From DASSBR01 sp035688265 (lineage in GTDB: Bacteria; Pseudomonadota; Gammaproteobacteria; Natronospirales; DASSBR01): DNA of 62,397 nt. Below, one piece after another: positions 1 through 9,402 of the stretch. Both the position numbers and the translations under genes were made by a program. Within the stretch, counting starts at the first letter, position 1; every line of letters begins with the position of its first letter. The DNA is taken from contig DASSNE010000043.1 of the NCBI GenBank assembly GCA_035688265.1, positions 1-62,397 of the forward strand, written 5' to 3'. The notes beneath the pieces were generated by a model. That model did no database searches. It saw nothing but the letters and a program-made list of their open reading frames with translations, and was not told where the DNA came from.

Positions 1-1
1 C

Positions 2-1564
<1,563 letters not shown>

Positions 1565-1593
1565 GCCTTTCGGCAAATCAGGCAATCAGAAAA

Positions 1594-1620
1594 AGCCCCG
1601 CTTTACGCGGGGCTTTTTTT
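1594..1620 (+). terminator. Rho-independent terminator of groEL
   Basis: A 7 bp GC-only stem (GCCCCGC at 1595-1601 with GCGGGGC at 1607-1613) closes a TTTAC loop. It is preceded by four A and followed by seven T. It lies 30 bases after the groEL stop. Confidence 0.93.
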
Positions 1621-1691
1621 GACTCGTGCACACCCAGGGCAAATTTGCGAAACTAGGGGGATACCACAGGTTTGCCTTCCCCGGAGTCGTC

Positions 1692-3860
1692 ATGACTAAA
1701 ATGCTTGTGCCCGCGCTTGTCGCGGTCTTTGCCGCTGTTGCCGTTGCCGGTTGCGCCTGGAAGCCTGCCCAACCCACTGTCCCGAACGCCGATAATAACG
1801 CCATGACCTACCCGAATGCCCGCCGCTCCGACCGAGTCGATACCTACTTCGGCGTCGATGTTCCCGCTCCGTATCAATGGATGGAAAACCTCGATTCGCC
1901 GGAAGTGCAGCAGTGGGTCAAGGAAGAAAACGCACTGACGCTGCCGTTCCTGAAAAACCTGCCGGGGCAGGACTGGATCAAGCAGCGTCTGACCTCGCTG
2001 TGGAAATACGAGCGCTGGAGCGCGCCGTTCGAGCGCGGCGGCGAATACTTTTATACGCACAACGATGGTCTTCAGGATCAGAGCGTTCTGTACGTGACCA
2101 ACGATCCTTCTCAGCCCGGCCGCGTGCTGATCGACCCGAACAAATTTCGCGCCGACGCAACCAACTCGCTCGCGCGCTGGATGCCGAGCTGGGACGGCAA
2201 CCTGATTGCCTACGCCGTGTCCAACGGGGGCTCCGACTGGACGACGCTGCACGTGCGCAATGTTGCGACCGGCGAAGACCTGCCCGACGTGATCGATTAC
2301 ACCAAGTTCACCGACGCCGCCTGGGCGCCCGACAACAGCGGCTTTTATTACAGCCGCTATCCGGTGGGTCCTGATGGCAAGGCGGATGGTTCCAAGCCGG
2401 TCAGTATCTACTTTCACAAGCTCGGCACGCCGCAAAGCGCCGACCGCGAAGTCTACGCGCTGCCCGATCATCCGAAGCAGCAGCCGTATGCGAGCGTCAC
2501 CGAGGACGGCCAATACCTGATCATCAGCGTCGAAGAGGGCTACAACGCCAACGCCGTCTATTACAAAGCGCTGGGCAAGCCGGATGCGCAGGTCGTGAAG
2601 CTGCTGGACGACTGGGACGCGCTCTACACCTACATCGGCAACGACGGGCCGGTGTTCTATTTCGAGACGACCAATGACGCGCCGCGCGGCCGCGTGATCG
2701 CGATCGATGTCCGCTCGCCGGCGCCCGAGGACTGGCGCACGATTATTCCGGAGCAGGCCGAGACCTTGAGCACGGTGCACTACACCGGCGGCGAGTTTTT
2801 CGCCGAGTACCTCAAGGACGCGCACTCCCTGGTGCGGGTGTACAACCACTTCGGCGATCATCTGCACGATGTCGATCTGCCCGGTCTTGGCAGCGCCGGC
2901 GGCTTCGAAGGCCCGGCGAATGCGAAGCAGACGTTCTACATGTACACCAGCTTCACGACGCCGCCGACGATCTACCGCTACGACATCGCCAACGGTACGA
3001 GTACCGTCTACCGCCAGCCGGACGTGGAGGTGGACGATCTCGATTCGTTCGTCGTCGACCAGGTGTTCTATCACAGCAAGGACGGCACCCGCGTGCCGAT
3101 GTTCATCGTCCACAAGAAAGGGTTGAAGCTCGACGGCAACAATCCGACACTGCTTTACGGCTACGGCGGCTTCGACATCTCGCTGACGCCGTACTACAGC
3201 CCCGCGCGCCTCGCCTGGCTGGAAATGGGCGGCGTGTTCGCGATGGCGAACCTGCGCGGCGGCGGCGAGTACGGGCAGGCCTGGCACCTCGCGGGCACCA
3301 AGCTCAACAAGCAAAACGTGTTCGACGACTTTATTTACGCGGCGAAGTATCTTGAGAGCCATGGCTACACCAACCCGCACAAGCTTGCGATCCACGGCGC
3401 GTCGAACGGGGGCTTGCTGATCGGCGCCGTGCTGACGCAGCAGCCGCAACTGTTCGGCGCGGCGCTGCCGGCGGTTGGCGTGATGGACATGCTGCGCTAC
3501 CAGACGGCCAACGCGAACGCAGCCGGCTGGGCGAGCGACTACGGCACGTCGCACGACAGCAAAAAGATGTTCGAGGCGCTCTACGCGTATTCGCCGGTCG
3601 AAAATACCAGGCCGGGGACGTGCTATCCGCCGACGTTGATTACCACGGCCGATCACGACAACCGCGTCGCGCCGTGGAACAGTTACAAGTTTGCGGCGGC
3701 AATGCAGCACGCTCAGGGCTGCGACAACCCGGTGCTAATCCGCATCGAAACGCGCGCCGGCCACGGCGCCGGCAAGCCGACGTGGATGCAGATCGAGGAA
3801 ATTGCCGACCAGTATGCGTTCCTGGTGCACGCGCTCGACATGCCGGTGCCGGGATCCTAA
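1692..3860 (+). CDS. Prolyl oligopeptidase family serine peptidase, lipoprotein
   Basis: Serine peptidase of family S9A that cleaves short peptides after proline. The start at 1692 gives a lipoprotein signal (MTKMLVPAL, lipobox VAGC with Cys21) and has GGAG at 1683-1686, so it is preferred over the in-frame start at 1626. The 722 residues hold an N-terminal beta-propeller (about 50-450) and a C-terminal alpha/beta hydrolase domain. The catalytic triad is visible: Ser571 in GASNGG, Asp656 in DHDNRV and His691 in AGHGAG. The conserved LYGYGGF and NLRGGGEYG segments are also present. The protein is probably tethered in the periplasm or outer membrane. It stands as its own unit after the groEL terminator. 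Confidence 0.93.
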   Translation: MTKMLVPALVAVFAAVAVAGCAWKPAQPTVPNADNNAMTYPNARRSDRVDTYFGVDVPAPYQWMENLDSPEVQQWVKEENALTLPFLKNLPGQDWIKQRLTSLWKYERWSAPFERGGEYFYTHNDGLQDQSVLYVTNDPSQPGRVLIDPNKFRADATNSLARWMPSWDGNLIAYAVSNGGSDWTTLHVRNVATGEDLPDVIDYTKFTDAAWAPDNSGFYYSRYPVGPDGKADGSKPVSIYFHKLGTPQSADREVYALPDHPKQQPYASVTEDGQYLIISVEEGYNANAVYYKALGKPDAQVVKLLDDWDALYTYIGNDGPVFYFETTNDAPRGRVIAIDVRSPAPEDWRTIIPEQAETLSTVHYTGGEFFAEYLKDAHSLVRVYNHFGDHLHDVDLPGLGSAGGFEGPANAKQTFYMYTSFTTPPTIYRYDIANGTSTVYRQPDVEVDDLDSFVVDQVFYHSKDGTRVPMFIVHKKGLKLDGNNPTLLYGYGGFDISLTPYYSPARLAWLEMGGVFAMANLRGGGEYGQAWHLAGTKLNKQNVFDDFIYAAKYLESHGYTNPHKLAIHGASNGGLLIGAVLTQQPQLFGAALPAVGVMDMLRYQTANANAAGWASDYGTSHDSKKMFEALYAYSPVENTRPGTCYPPTLITTADHDNRVAPWNSYKFAAAMQHAQGCDNPVLIRIETRAGHGAGKPTWMQIEEIADQYAFLVHALDMPVPGS

Positions 3861-3880
3861 GCACTTTTTTGGGTGGAGCC

Positions 3881-4495
3881 ATGAACCACTGGGTGTCCCG
3901 AAGCGACCAGGCCGACAGGCTCCGGATCGCACAGGAAGCGGCGCGCATTCTCGCCGAGGAGGGCGTACGCGACTTCCTGCTCGCCAAGCGCAAGGCCACC
4001 GAGCGGCTGGGCATGGATCCGCGCAGCCGCAATCTGCCGACCAATCGCGAGATTGAAGACGCGTTAGCCGAACATCACCGCTTGTTTCACGCCGACAGCC
4101 ACGAACAGCGCCTGCGCGAGTTGCGCGAAGCCGCGCGCCGGGCGATGCAACTGCTCGCGCCGTTCGAGCCGCGGCTGGTCGGCGGCGTCTTGAGCGGCTT
4201 GGCCGCCGAGCACGCGCCGGTGCAACTGCACCTGTTCGCAGACACGGCCGAGCAGGTGGCGATCCACCTGATGGAGCGCCGGATTCAGTACGAACTCGAG
4301 GAGCGCCGGCTGAAACAGCCGCGCGGCGAAGGCCAGCATTACCCGCAGTATTGCTTCATGCTCGGCGACGTGGTGATCGAGGCGACCGTGTTTCCGTACA
4401 ACGCGATGCGCCAGGCGCCGGCGAGCCCGGTCGACGGCAAGCCGATGCGGCGGGCGAGGATCGAGGAGGTCGAAGACCTCCTTGGAAGTGCCTAG
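3881..4495 (+). CDS. Conserved hypothetical protein, possible nucleotidyltransferase-like
   Basis: A 204-residue soluble, charged protein with no signal peptide or membrane segment. ATG 3881 has GGTGGAG at 3872-3878 and follows the peptidase gene by 20 bases, so the two are probably co-transcribed. The N-terminal half is helical and rich in Arg, Glu and Ala (segments RIAQEAARILAEEG and RELREAARRAMQLL). The C-terminal half has mixed strands (VQLHLFAD, YCFMLGDVVIEATVFPYN). The layout resembles uncharacterised proteobacterial proteins sometimes annotated as nucleotidyltransferases, but I see no clear catalytic motif. The stop codon lies inside a CTAG-rich inverted repeat. Confidence 0.8.
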   Translation: MNHWVSRSDQADRLRIAQEAARILAEEGVRDFLLAKRKATERLGMDPRSRNLPTNREIEDALAEHHRLFHADSHEQRLRELREAARRAMQLLAPFEPRLVGGVLSGLAAEHAPVQLHLFADTAEQVAIHLMERRIQYELEERRLKQPRGEGQHYPQYCFMLGDVVIEATVFPYNAMRQAPASPVDGKPMRRARIEEVEDLLGSA

Positions 4496-4570
4496 TAGCT
4501 AGTGGCTAGTCGCTAGTAAAGAGAGAACCATTCTTCCACTAGGCACTAGCGACTCAGCACTAGCTACTCA
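4492..4570. repeat. Heptameric CTAG repeats forming a long inverted repeat
   Basis: CTAG occurs at 4492, 4499, 4506 and 4513, an exact 7-base period of the form CTAGTNN. On the other side of a 21-base A/G-rich to C/T-rich spacer, CTAG or CTCA words occur at 4539, 4546, 4553, 4560 and 4567, again every 7 bases. Positions 4494-4517 pair with 4545-4568 in 21 of 24 positions, giving one large hairpin between the convergent genes at 3881-4495 and 4592-5884. It could act as a bidirectional transcription stop, but it has no T-tract. Confidence 0.8.
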
Positions 4571-4591
4571 GTTCGTACCGCAGCCTATCGC

Positions 4592-5884
4592 CTATCGTTT
4601 GCCTATCTCGACGTAATCCCGCTTCTGCGCCCCCATATAAAGCTGCCGCGGCCGGCCGATCGGCATCTTCTGCGACACCATCTCGCACCAGTGCGCCACC
4701 CAGCCGACGGTGCGTGCGATCGCAAACATCACCGTGAACATGTCGGTCGGAATGCCGAGCGCCTTGTAGATGATGCCCGAATAGAAGTCGACGTTCGGGT
4801 ACAGCTTCTTCTCGATGAAGTATTCGTCCTTGAGGGCGATCTCCTCGAGCTTGAGCGCGAGTTCCAGCAGCGGGTCGTCCTTCTGGCCGAGCCGGTCGAG
4901 GACCTTGTGGCACATGTCCTTGATGACCGTCGCGCGCGGGTCGAAGTTCTTGTACACGCGGTGACCGAATCCCATCAGCCGGAATGGATCGTTCGAATCC
5001 TTGGCGCGGGCGATAAACTTGTCGATGTTGCTCGCGTTGCCGATCTGGTTGAGCATCGCCAGCACTTTCTCGTTGGCGCCGCCGTGCGCCGGGCCCCACA
5101 GGCAGGCGATGCCGGCCGCGATCGCGGCGTACGGGTTGGTGCCGGAACTGCCGGCCAGGCGCACGGTCGAGGCGCTGGCGTTCTGCTCGTGATCGGCGTG
5201 CAGGATGAACAGCAGGTCGAGGGCCTGCGCCGCGACTTCGTCGATCTCGTACTTGTCGCTCGGCACCGAGAAGAACATGTTGAGCAGGTTCTCGCAGTAG
5301 CCGAGGTCGTTGCGCGGGTAGACGAACGGCTGACCGACCGAGCGCTTGTAGGCGGCGGCTGCCATCGTCGGCATCTTGGCGATAATCCGGTGCGCGAACA
5401 GGTCGCGGTCGGCCGGATTATGGATGTCCATGCTGTCGTGGTAGAACGCCGACAGCGAACCTACCACGGCGGTCATCATCGCCATCGGCGGCGCGTCGTA
5501 GTGGAAGCCGTTGTAGAAGCGGCGCAGCGACTCGTTGAGCATCGAATGGTTGTTCAACGCATCTTCGAAGGCCGCGAGTTCGTCGGCGCTCGGCAGCTCG
5601 CCGTTCAGCAGCAGGTAGCTCACTTCCAGGAAGCTGCTCTGGTGCGCGAGCTGCTCGATCGGGTAGCCGCGGTACAGCAGCACGCCGTTCTCGCCGTCGA
5701 TATAGGTGATGGCGCTCTCGCAGCTCGCCGTGGACTTGAAGCCGGGGTCGAACGCCAGCAGGTGATGCTGGTTGTACAGCTTGGTGATGTCGAACGCGGG
5801 CGCGCCGATGGCGGGCATGCGGCCTTCGAGTTCGATCGATTCACCACCCTCCGGGCCGGTCAATTTGTATGTCTTGTTGCTCAT
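4592..5884 (-). CDS. gltA: Citrate synthase
   Basis: Condenses acetyl-CoA and oxaloacetate to citrate, the entry step of the TCA cycle, in the cytosol. It is 430 residues long from ATG at 5884, which has AGGAG at 5894-5898. An in-frame upstream extension to 6034 is rejected because the family starts at the MSNKTYKL segment. Catalytic segments are visible: HADHEQNAS, GPAHGGANE with the catalytic His, MGFGHRVYKNFDPRA, and VDFYSG with the catalytic Asp. The N-terminal domain and length are those of the hexameric, NADH-regulated bacterial type (established for the family). It is monocistronic, convergent with the gene at 3881 and followed by the CTAG inverted repeat. Confidence 0.97.
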   Translation of the reverse strand: MSNKTYKLTGPEGGESIELEGRMPAIGAPAFDITKLYNQHHLLAFDPGFKSTASCESAITYIDGENGVLLYRGYPIEQLAHQSSFLEVSYLLLNGELPSADELAAFEDALNNHSMLNESLRRFYNGFHYDAPPMAMMTAVVGSLSAFYHDSMDIHNPADRDLFAHRIIAKMPTMAAAAYKRSVGQPFVYPRNDLGYCENLLNMFFSVPSDKYEIDEVAAQALDLLFILHADHEQNASASTVRLAGSSGTNPYAAIAAGIACLWGPAHGGANEKVLAMLNQIGNASNIDKFIARAKDSNDPFRLMGFGHRVYKNFDPRATVIKDMCHKVLDRLGQKDDPLLELALKLEEIALKDEYFIEKKLYPNVDFYSGIIYKALGIPTDMFTVMFAIARTVGWVAHWCEMVSQKMPIGRPRQLYMGAQKRDYVEIGKR

Positions 5885-6053
5885 CTGGAAAAACTCCTGG
5901 TGATTTTGAACGTCCCGACCTCCAGCTCGGGAAGCTGGACAAGGCGAGCGGGCGAACGCCGGAGCCTCTCGCGAGAGGCCGTGTCGAAAATCCGGGGTAG
6001 TCGGGACGGCGCACGCGAAGCGCGCGCAAGCCAAGCCGGAATTATAAGGTAAT

Positions 6054-6863
6054 TCAGTAGCCGGATGCAGGTGCCGCGTTGTCGAGCACCGTCAGCACGG
6101 CCGGATGGCGCACCGTGATCTCCGGGCGGCCGTGGTAGTCGTGCAGCCAGCCGCGCACCAGTATCTGCCGGCCGTCGAGGCGCTTTGGCGGGCGCCGGAA
6201 GTAGTGCCGATCGGCGGCGGGAATCCAGATAGCGAGCCCGCCCGCCAGCGTCAGTTGCGTGCCGGCGCGCTTCACGGAAACATGCGTGACCCGGTCGCGC
6301 ACAATCTGAAAACCATCGGCTGCGACATCGCCTCCGCGCACCACGCCGGCGGCGTGCGACCAGAGGCCGCGATGCGCCACGCGCGCCACCGTTTCGGCGG
6401 CGGCGTAGCAGGCGCTGCGGCGCACGTTGGGCGGGATCGCGATGACCGCGGCCAGGCCGGCCCTGAGCAGCAGCCGTGCAGCATCGCGGCCATGAACATA
6501 GATATGCGCGAGCGTGCGCCCGTAATGGTCGCGGCGATCGGGCGCCGTGCTCCAGGCGATGCGGTCGTGCGTACTCGCGAGCAGGGCAATCAGCCGGTTA
6601 CGTGCGGCGCGGGCGAACGGCTGGTCGGGTGCCCCGTCATGGCCGATCTCCGGCGCGTTCAGCCCAACGATGCGGATGTGGCGGCCGCCGTCGAGAATTA
6701 CCGTGTCGCCGTCGATCACGTAGCGCACGTGCGCGGGGTGACGAATACCGAGCGGCGAACAATCCGCGGCCCGGGCGGCAAGCGGCGCGCCCGCGACGGT
6801 CAGCGCCACGGCCACCCACAAAAAAGGGCGCAGTAACGCGCCCTCATTTATTCGGGTTTGCAC
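6054..6863 (-). CDS. Secreted thermonuclease-family (SNase) protein
   Basis: Predicted Ca2+-dependent phosphodiesterase of the staphylococcal nuclease fold, exported. 269 residues. GTG start at 6863, 10 bases after the rpmE stop. A hydrophobic signal segment (LWVAVALTVAGAPLAARA) is followed by the SNase core: VIDGDTVIL, RHIRIVGLNAPEIG and DRRDHYGRTLAHIY, carrying the Asp and Arg residues of the active site. An extension of about 90 residues after the core (LAIWIPAADRHYFR to the end) looks like a second small beta domain. The start codon is weakly supported (no clear ribosome site). It is probably co-transcribed with rpmE. Confidence 0.88.
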   Translation of the reverse strand: MQTRINEGALLRPFLWVAVALTVAGAPLAARAADCSPLGIRHPAHVRYVIDGDTVILDGGRHIRIVGLNAPEIGHDGAPDQPFARAARNRLIALLASTHDRIAWSTAPDRRDHYGRTLAHIYVHGRDAARLLLRAGLAAVIAIPPNVRRSACYAAAETVARVAHRGLWSHAAGVVRGGDVAADGFQIVRDRVTHVSVKRAGTQLTLAGGLAIWIPAADRHYFRRPPKRLDGRQILVRGWLHDYHGRPEITVRHPAVLTVLDNAAPASGY

Positions 6864-6873
6864 CCGCGGCGCC

Positions 6874-7071
6874 TTAGCCGTACTTGCGGCGGAACTTGTC
6901 CACCCGGCCGGCAGTGTCGACGATCTTCTGCTTGCCGGTAAAGAACGGGTGGCACTGCGAGCAGACTTCGACGTGCAGGTCGTGGCCCGCCGTCGAGCGG
7001 GTCTTGAAGGAGTCGCCGCAACTGCAGGTCACAGTGACCTCTTTGTAGTCGGGATGAATGTCGGGTTTCAT
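6874..7071 (-). CDS. rpmE: Ribosomal protein bL31, zinc-binding form
   Basis: Large-subunit ribosomal protein L31, 65 residues (MKPDIHPDYKEVTVTCSCG...). Cys16, Cys18, Cys37 and Cys40 form the zinc site of the C+ type, and HPFFTGKQK is the family signature. Two adjacent ATG codons occur (7074 and 7071). The second is chosen because it is 5 bases from AGAGG and matches the family N-terminus. The gene is divergent from the ompH-like gene across a 546-base gap. Confidence 0.97.
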   Translation of the reverse strand: MKPDIHPDYKEVTVTCSCGDSFKTRSTAGHDLHVEVCSQCHPFFTGKQKIVDTAGRVDKFRRKYG

Positions 7072-7617
7072 CATTGCCTCTGAATCTGGGTTCGCGTGAT
7101 GGCGATGGAACCACGCATTATAGCGTCTGGCATGCATGCAAGACAATGGCGGAATGCCGCGTCACCGGGCGGTCCGACCGTTCGTCGGCTCCAGAAAACC
7201 GGCTGTCGGCGGCGATTTTTAACAGTTCGCGCCGGCTTAGCGGGTATCGGTGAGGCAGAATCTTACGAGTTGCGTCTAAGCGATTGTAACGTCAGGCTAA
7301 TCCGGCTTATCCACAAATTTTGTGGATAACTCTGTGGACGAAGCTCGTCGGCCAGGGTTGAGGGCGCATCGTCAGCGGCTTCTCTTTAAAACGGTTAAAA
7401 CTTGGCCAGATCAGGTAACGTCCTTTTTTTCAAGGACTTACCGGATGCTGCGGCTGTTCCGGCCGTGACTGCGATCAACATTGCGGCCAGTTTTTTACAC
7501 GGGAGGCGGCATTGTGTATAAAGGCGCTCGGCGCGACACGCGCAAAATGGCTGGAATACGCCTGCGCGCACGTTATACTAGCGCCCGCTCACTCTTTCCA
7601 ACTGACAGGTACGGTTC
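7072..7617. other. 546-base intergenic region without a gene
   Basis: The gap lies between the divergent rpmE and ompH-like genes. No credible reading frame was found. It contains the DnaA-box cluster at 7307-7341, an A/T-rich stretch at 7384-7401 (TTTAAAACGGTTAAAAC), a small hairpin GTCCTT/AAGGAC at 7420-7437 around a T-run, and a further DnaA-box-like word TGTGTATAA at 7513-7521 just upstream of the likely ompH promoter. Confidence 0.75.
7307..7341. promoter_or_regulatory. Inverted pair of perfect DnaA boxes plus a degenerate third
   Basis: TTATCCACA at 7307-7315 and its exact complement TGTGGATAA at 7321-7329 together make an inverted repeat with 11-base arms and one central base. A third word TGTGGACGA (7 of 9) follows at 7333-7341. 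TTATCCACA is the high-affinity DnaA box of enterobacterial oriC (established). The function here, DnaA-dependent promoter control or titration, is inference. Confidence 0.7.
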
Positions 7618-8148
7618 ATGCAACGTTACAAGTTTTTGATTGGTCTGTTCGCTGCCGCAGCGCTTTTCGCCAGCGGCGCGGCCGCAGCTGCGACTACGCC
7701 GAAGATCGGCGTCATCGACGTGAACTACATCGTTTCTCATTCCAAGCGCGGCGAGGCAGCCCATGATGCCCTGCAGGCGCTTTACAACAAGAAGAAGGCG
7801 TCGCTGGACAAGGAAAAGGCCAAGCTTGAGGCGACCAAGGCGGACCTGCAGGGAGCCAAGGACAAGAAGAGCGATGCGTTCAAGAAAAAAGTCGCGGCGT
7901 TTCAGCAGTCTGCCGGAGCCTTCCAGCAGCACATCCAGCAGAGCCAGAACGAGGTCGAGAAGCGGCGGTCGGATCTTCTTCAGCCGATCGTTAACGACCT
8001 GAAAAAGGTGCTGGCCCAGTATGCCAAGAAGCACGGCTACACGCTGATCCTGAACCGTACTACCGATGCCGTCGCATTTGCCTCTGACAGCTACGATCTC
8101 AATGACGAGATGGTCAAGGCATTGAACGAGTTCGAAGGCGAGAAGTAA
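7618..8148 (+). CDS. OmpH/Skp family periplasmic chaperone-like protein
   Basis: 176 residues with a signal peptide (MQRYKFLIGLFAAAALFASGAAAA). The mature protein begins KIGVIDVNYIVSHSKRG, the short strand typical of OmpH/Skp. A long Lys/Glu/Gln-rich coiled-coil hairpin (about residues 50-135) follows, and the C-terminal strand segment is YTLILNRTTDAVAFASDSYDL. In the family the coiled-coil arms hold unfolded outer-membrane proteins in the periplasm. It is not next to bamA or lpxD as classical skp is, so it is probably a paralogue rather than the primary Skp. The promoter region holds DnaA-box-like words. Confidence 0.9.
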   Translation: MQRYKFLIGLFAAAALFASGAAAAATTPKIGVIDVNYIVSHSKRGEAAHDALQALYNKKKASLDKEKAKLEATKADLQGAKDKKSDAFKKKVAAFQQSAGAFQQHIQQSQNEVEKRRSDLLQPIVNDLKKVLAQYAKKHGYTLILNRTTDAVAFASDSYDLNDEMVKALNEFEGEK

Positions 8149-8184
8149 AACGGGTAACGCAAGGCAACATATGGAGATGTCGCC

Positions 8185-8715
8185 ATGAAAGTTAAACTTG
8201 CGGCCGTCGCGTCATGCGCGGCCGCGACGCTTCTGTTGATCGCCGGCGCGGCCTTCGCGGCCGGCGTTTTTCGTTTGACGTCGCCGGCCTTCAGCGCCGG
8301 CGGCATCATTCCGGTCCGCTACACCTGCGACGGCCGCGGCATCTCGCCGCCGCTTGCGTGGCACGGTGTCCCCAAAGGCACGCGGAGCCTGGCATTGATC
8401 GTCGACGATCCCGACGCACCGCGCGGCACTTTCGTCCATTGGGTGCTCTACAACCTGCCGGCGTCGACGACACATCTGGCTTCAGGAATGAAAGCCGCAT
8501 CGGGCACGGCACGTTTCGGCACGAACAGCCTTGGCGATGCTGCCTACACCGGCATGTGCCCGCCTTCCGGTGTGCATCATTATCATTTCAAGTTATACGC
8601 GCTCGATGCGCCTCTGCCGGCGCGGGGGCACATGACAAAGGCTGCGCTTTTGCGGGCGATGCGGGGGCATGAACTTGGGATGGCCGAGTTGGTTGGGTTG
8701 TATCGGCGGCATTAG
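8185..8715 (+). CDS. YbhB/YbcL (PEBP, Raf-kinase-inhibitor-like) family protein
   Basis: 176 residues. Signal peptide MKVKLAAVASCAAATLLLIAGAAFA, so the product is periplasmic. Family segments are FSAGGIIPVRYTCDGRGISPPLAW, LIVDDPDAPRGTFVHWVLYNLP and GVHHYHFKLYALD, which line the anion-binding pocket of PEBP proteins. GGAGA at 8172-8176 supports ATG 8185. It follows the ompH-like gene by 36 bases. The biochemical role of bacterial PEBP proteins is unsettled. The gene ends 8 bases before the large composite repeat. Confidence 0.92.
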   Translation: MKVKLAAVASCAAATLLLIAGAAFAAGVFRLTSPAFSAGGIIPVRYTCDGRGISPPLAWHGVPKGTRSLALIVDDPDAPRGTFVHWVLYNLPASTTHLASGMKAASGTARFGTNSLGDAAYTGMCPPSGVHHYHFKLYALDAPLPARGHMTKAALLRAMRGHELGMAELVGLYRRH

Positions 8716-8857
8716 TGGTTGTTGTCGCCCGCGGCGGCGGGCTTTATTGGGCGGGGGTGTCGACCCCCTACGGCGAGTTACTTTCCTTACGGGGAAAGTA
8801 ACCAAAGCCACTGCGACGTATCGCTTGGTCCGAAGTACATCCTGTACTTCGGACTTC

Positions 8858-8955
8858 CCGGATCGGGTGGCGAAAAAAGGGGCCGGAACAGAACTCCGGC
8901 ATCCGTGCCGTCGGACAATGTTCCTTGTTTCCCCTTTTTTCGCCACCCGATCCGG
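8858..8955. repeat. Perfect 25-base inverted repeat of unit 1
   Basis: Arms 8858-8882 and 8931-8955 are exact reverse complements with a 48-base loop. The loop holds a nested GGAACA/TGTTCC pairing. A separate hairpin with 11-base arms precedes it at 8829-8853. Confidence 0.95.
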
Positions 8956-9163
8956 CTACGCTCTATGTCGCCAGAGAAGAAGCCGGCCGTCGTGGCCGGC
9001 AAGAGGAAGAAACAATAAGACCGGAAACGTCCTGCAGGAAACGTCCTGCAGGAAACGAGCCTGCTTGCCCCTTCTCCCTCAGGGAGAAGGTTGGGATGAG
9101 GGAGATCAATATGGTTCTCCGCCGGCCACGACGGCCGGCTCTTAACAGCGACATCGAGCGCGG

Positions 9164-9261
9164 CCGAAGATCGGGCGAAAAATGGGGGAAACAAGGAACA
9201 TTGTCCGAAGCCATGGATGGCTGAGTTCTGTTCCGGCCCCCATTTTTCGCCCGATCTTCGG
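9164..9261. repeat. Perfect 25-base inverted repeat of unit 2
   Basis: Arms 9164-9188 and 9237-9261 are exact reverse complements with a 48-base loop. The arm sequence differs from unit 1 at many positions, yet every change is matched in the opposite arm. The flanking hairpin at 9265-9292 has 12-base arms. Confidence 0.95.
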
Positions 9262-9402
9262 GAAGTCCAAAGTGCAGGGATGCACTTTGGACCAAGCGCC
9301 ATGAGCAGTGGCTTTGGTTACTTTCCCCGTAAGGAAAGTGATCGGCTGCCGGGCCGTCCCCGGCACCCGATAAAACCCGCCGCCGCAGGCGGCACAAAAA
9401 CC

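Larger units (their letters stand above)
8723..9402. repeat. Composite palindromic intergenic repeat, copy 1
   Basis: About 680 bases filling the whole gap between the PEBP-like gene and the TonB-dependent receptor. It consists of two related units of about 290 bases in head-to-head orientation (unit 1 about 8725-9015, unit 2 about 9115-9400 inverted) around a centre with CCTTCTCCC/GGGAGAAGG. Each unit carries, in order, a Gly/Cys-rich end, a TTACTTTCC/GGAAAGTAA hairpin, GTAACCAAAGCCACTG or a close variant, a TTCGGA-type hairpin, a long stem with perfect 25-base arms and a 48-base loop, and a GCCGGCC/GGCCGGC end. No credible protein is encoded. Confidence 0.93.

Noticed and set aside
1653..3710. 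Long open frame antisense to the prolyl oligopeptidase gene
   Set aside because: It is Arg/Val/His-rich with no domain or ribosome site and mirrors codon bias of the real gene; the sense frame has a complete catalytic triad.
4691..6052. Open frame of about 450 codons antisense to gltA
   Set aside because: Composition is that of an antisense shadow in G/C-rich DNA; gltA motifs are complete on the other strand.
7072..7617. Chromosomal replication origin
   Set aside because: Two perfect DnaA boxes, one degenerate and one R2-like word are fewer than expected for oriC, and dnaA, dnaN, rpmH or gidA are not adjacent. Kept only as a DnaA-box finding.
8858..8955. Rho-independent terminator
   Set aside because: The 25-base stem has a T-run inside the arm and a 48-base loop, and is repeated in both orientations; it does not have terminator geometry.
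8719..9302. Several overlapping open frames inside the composite repeats (also 19061-19762)
   Set aside because: They run across perfect inverted repeats in all frames, are Arg/Ser/Pro-rich and appear only because the repeat lacks stops; the structure is at nucleotide level.
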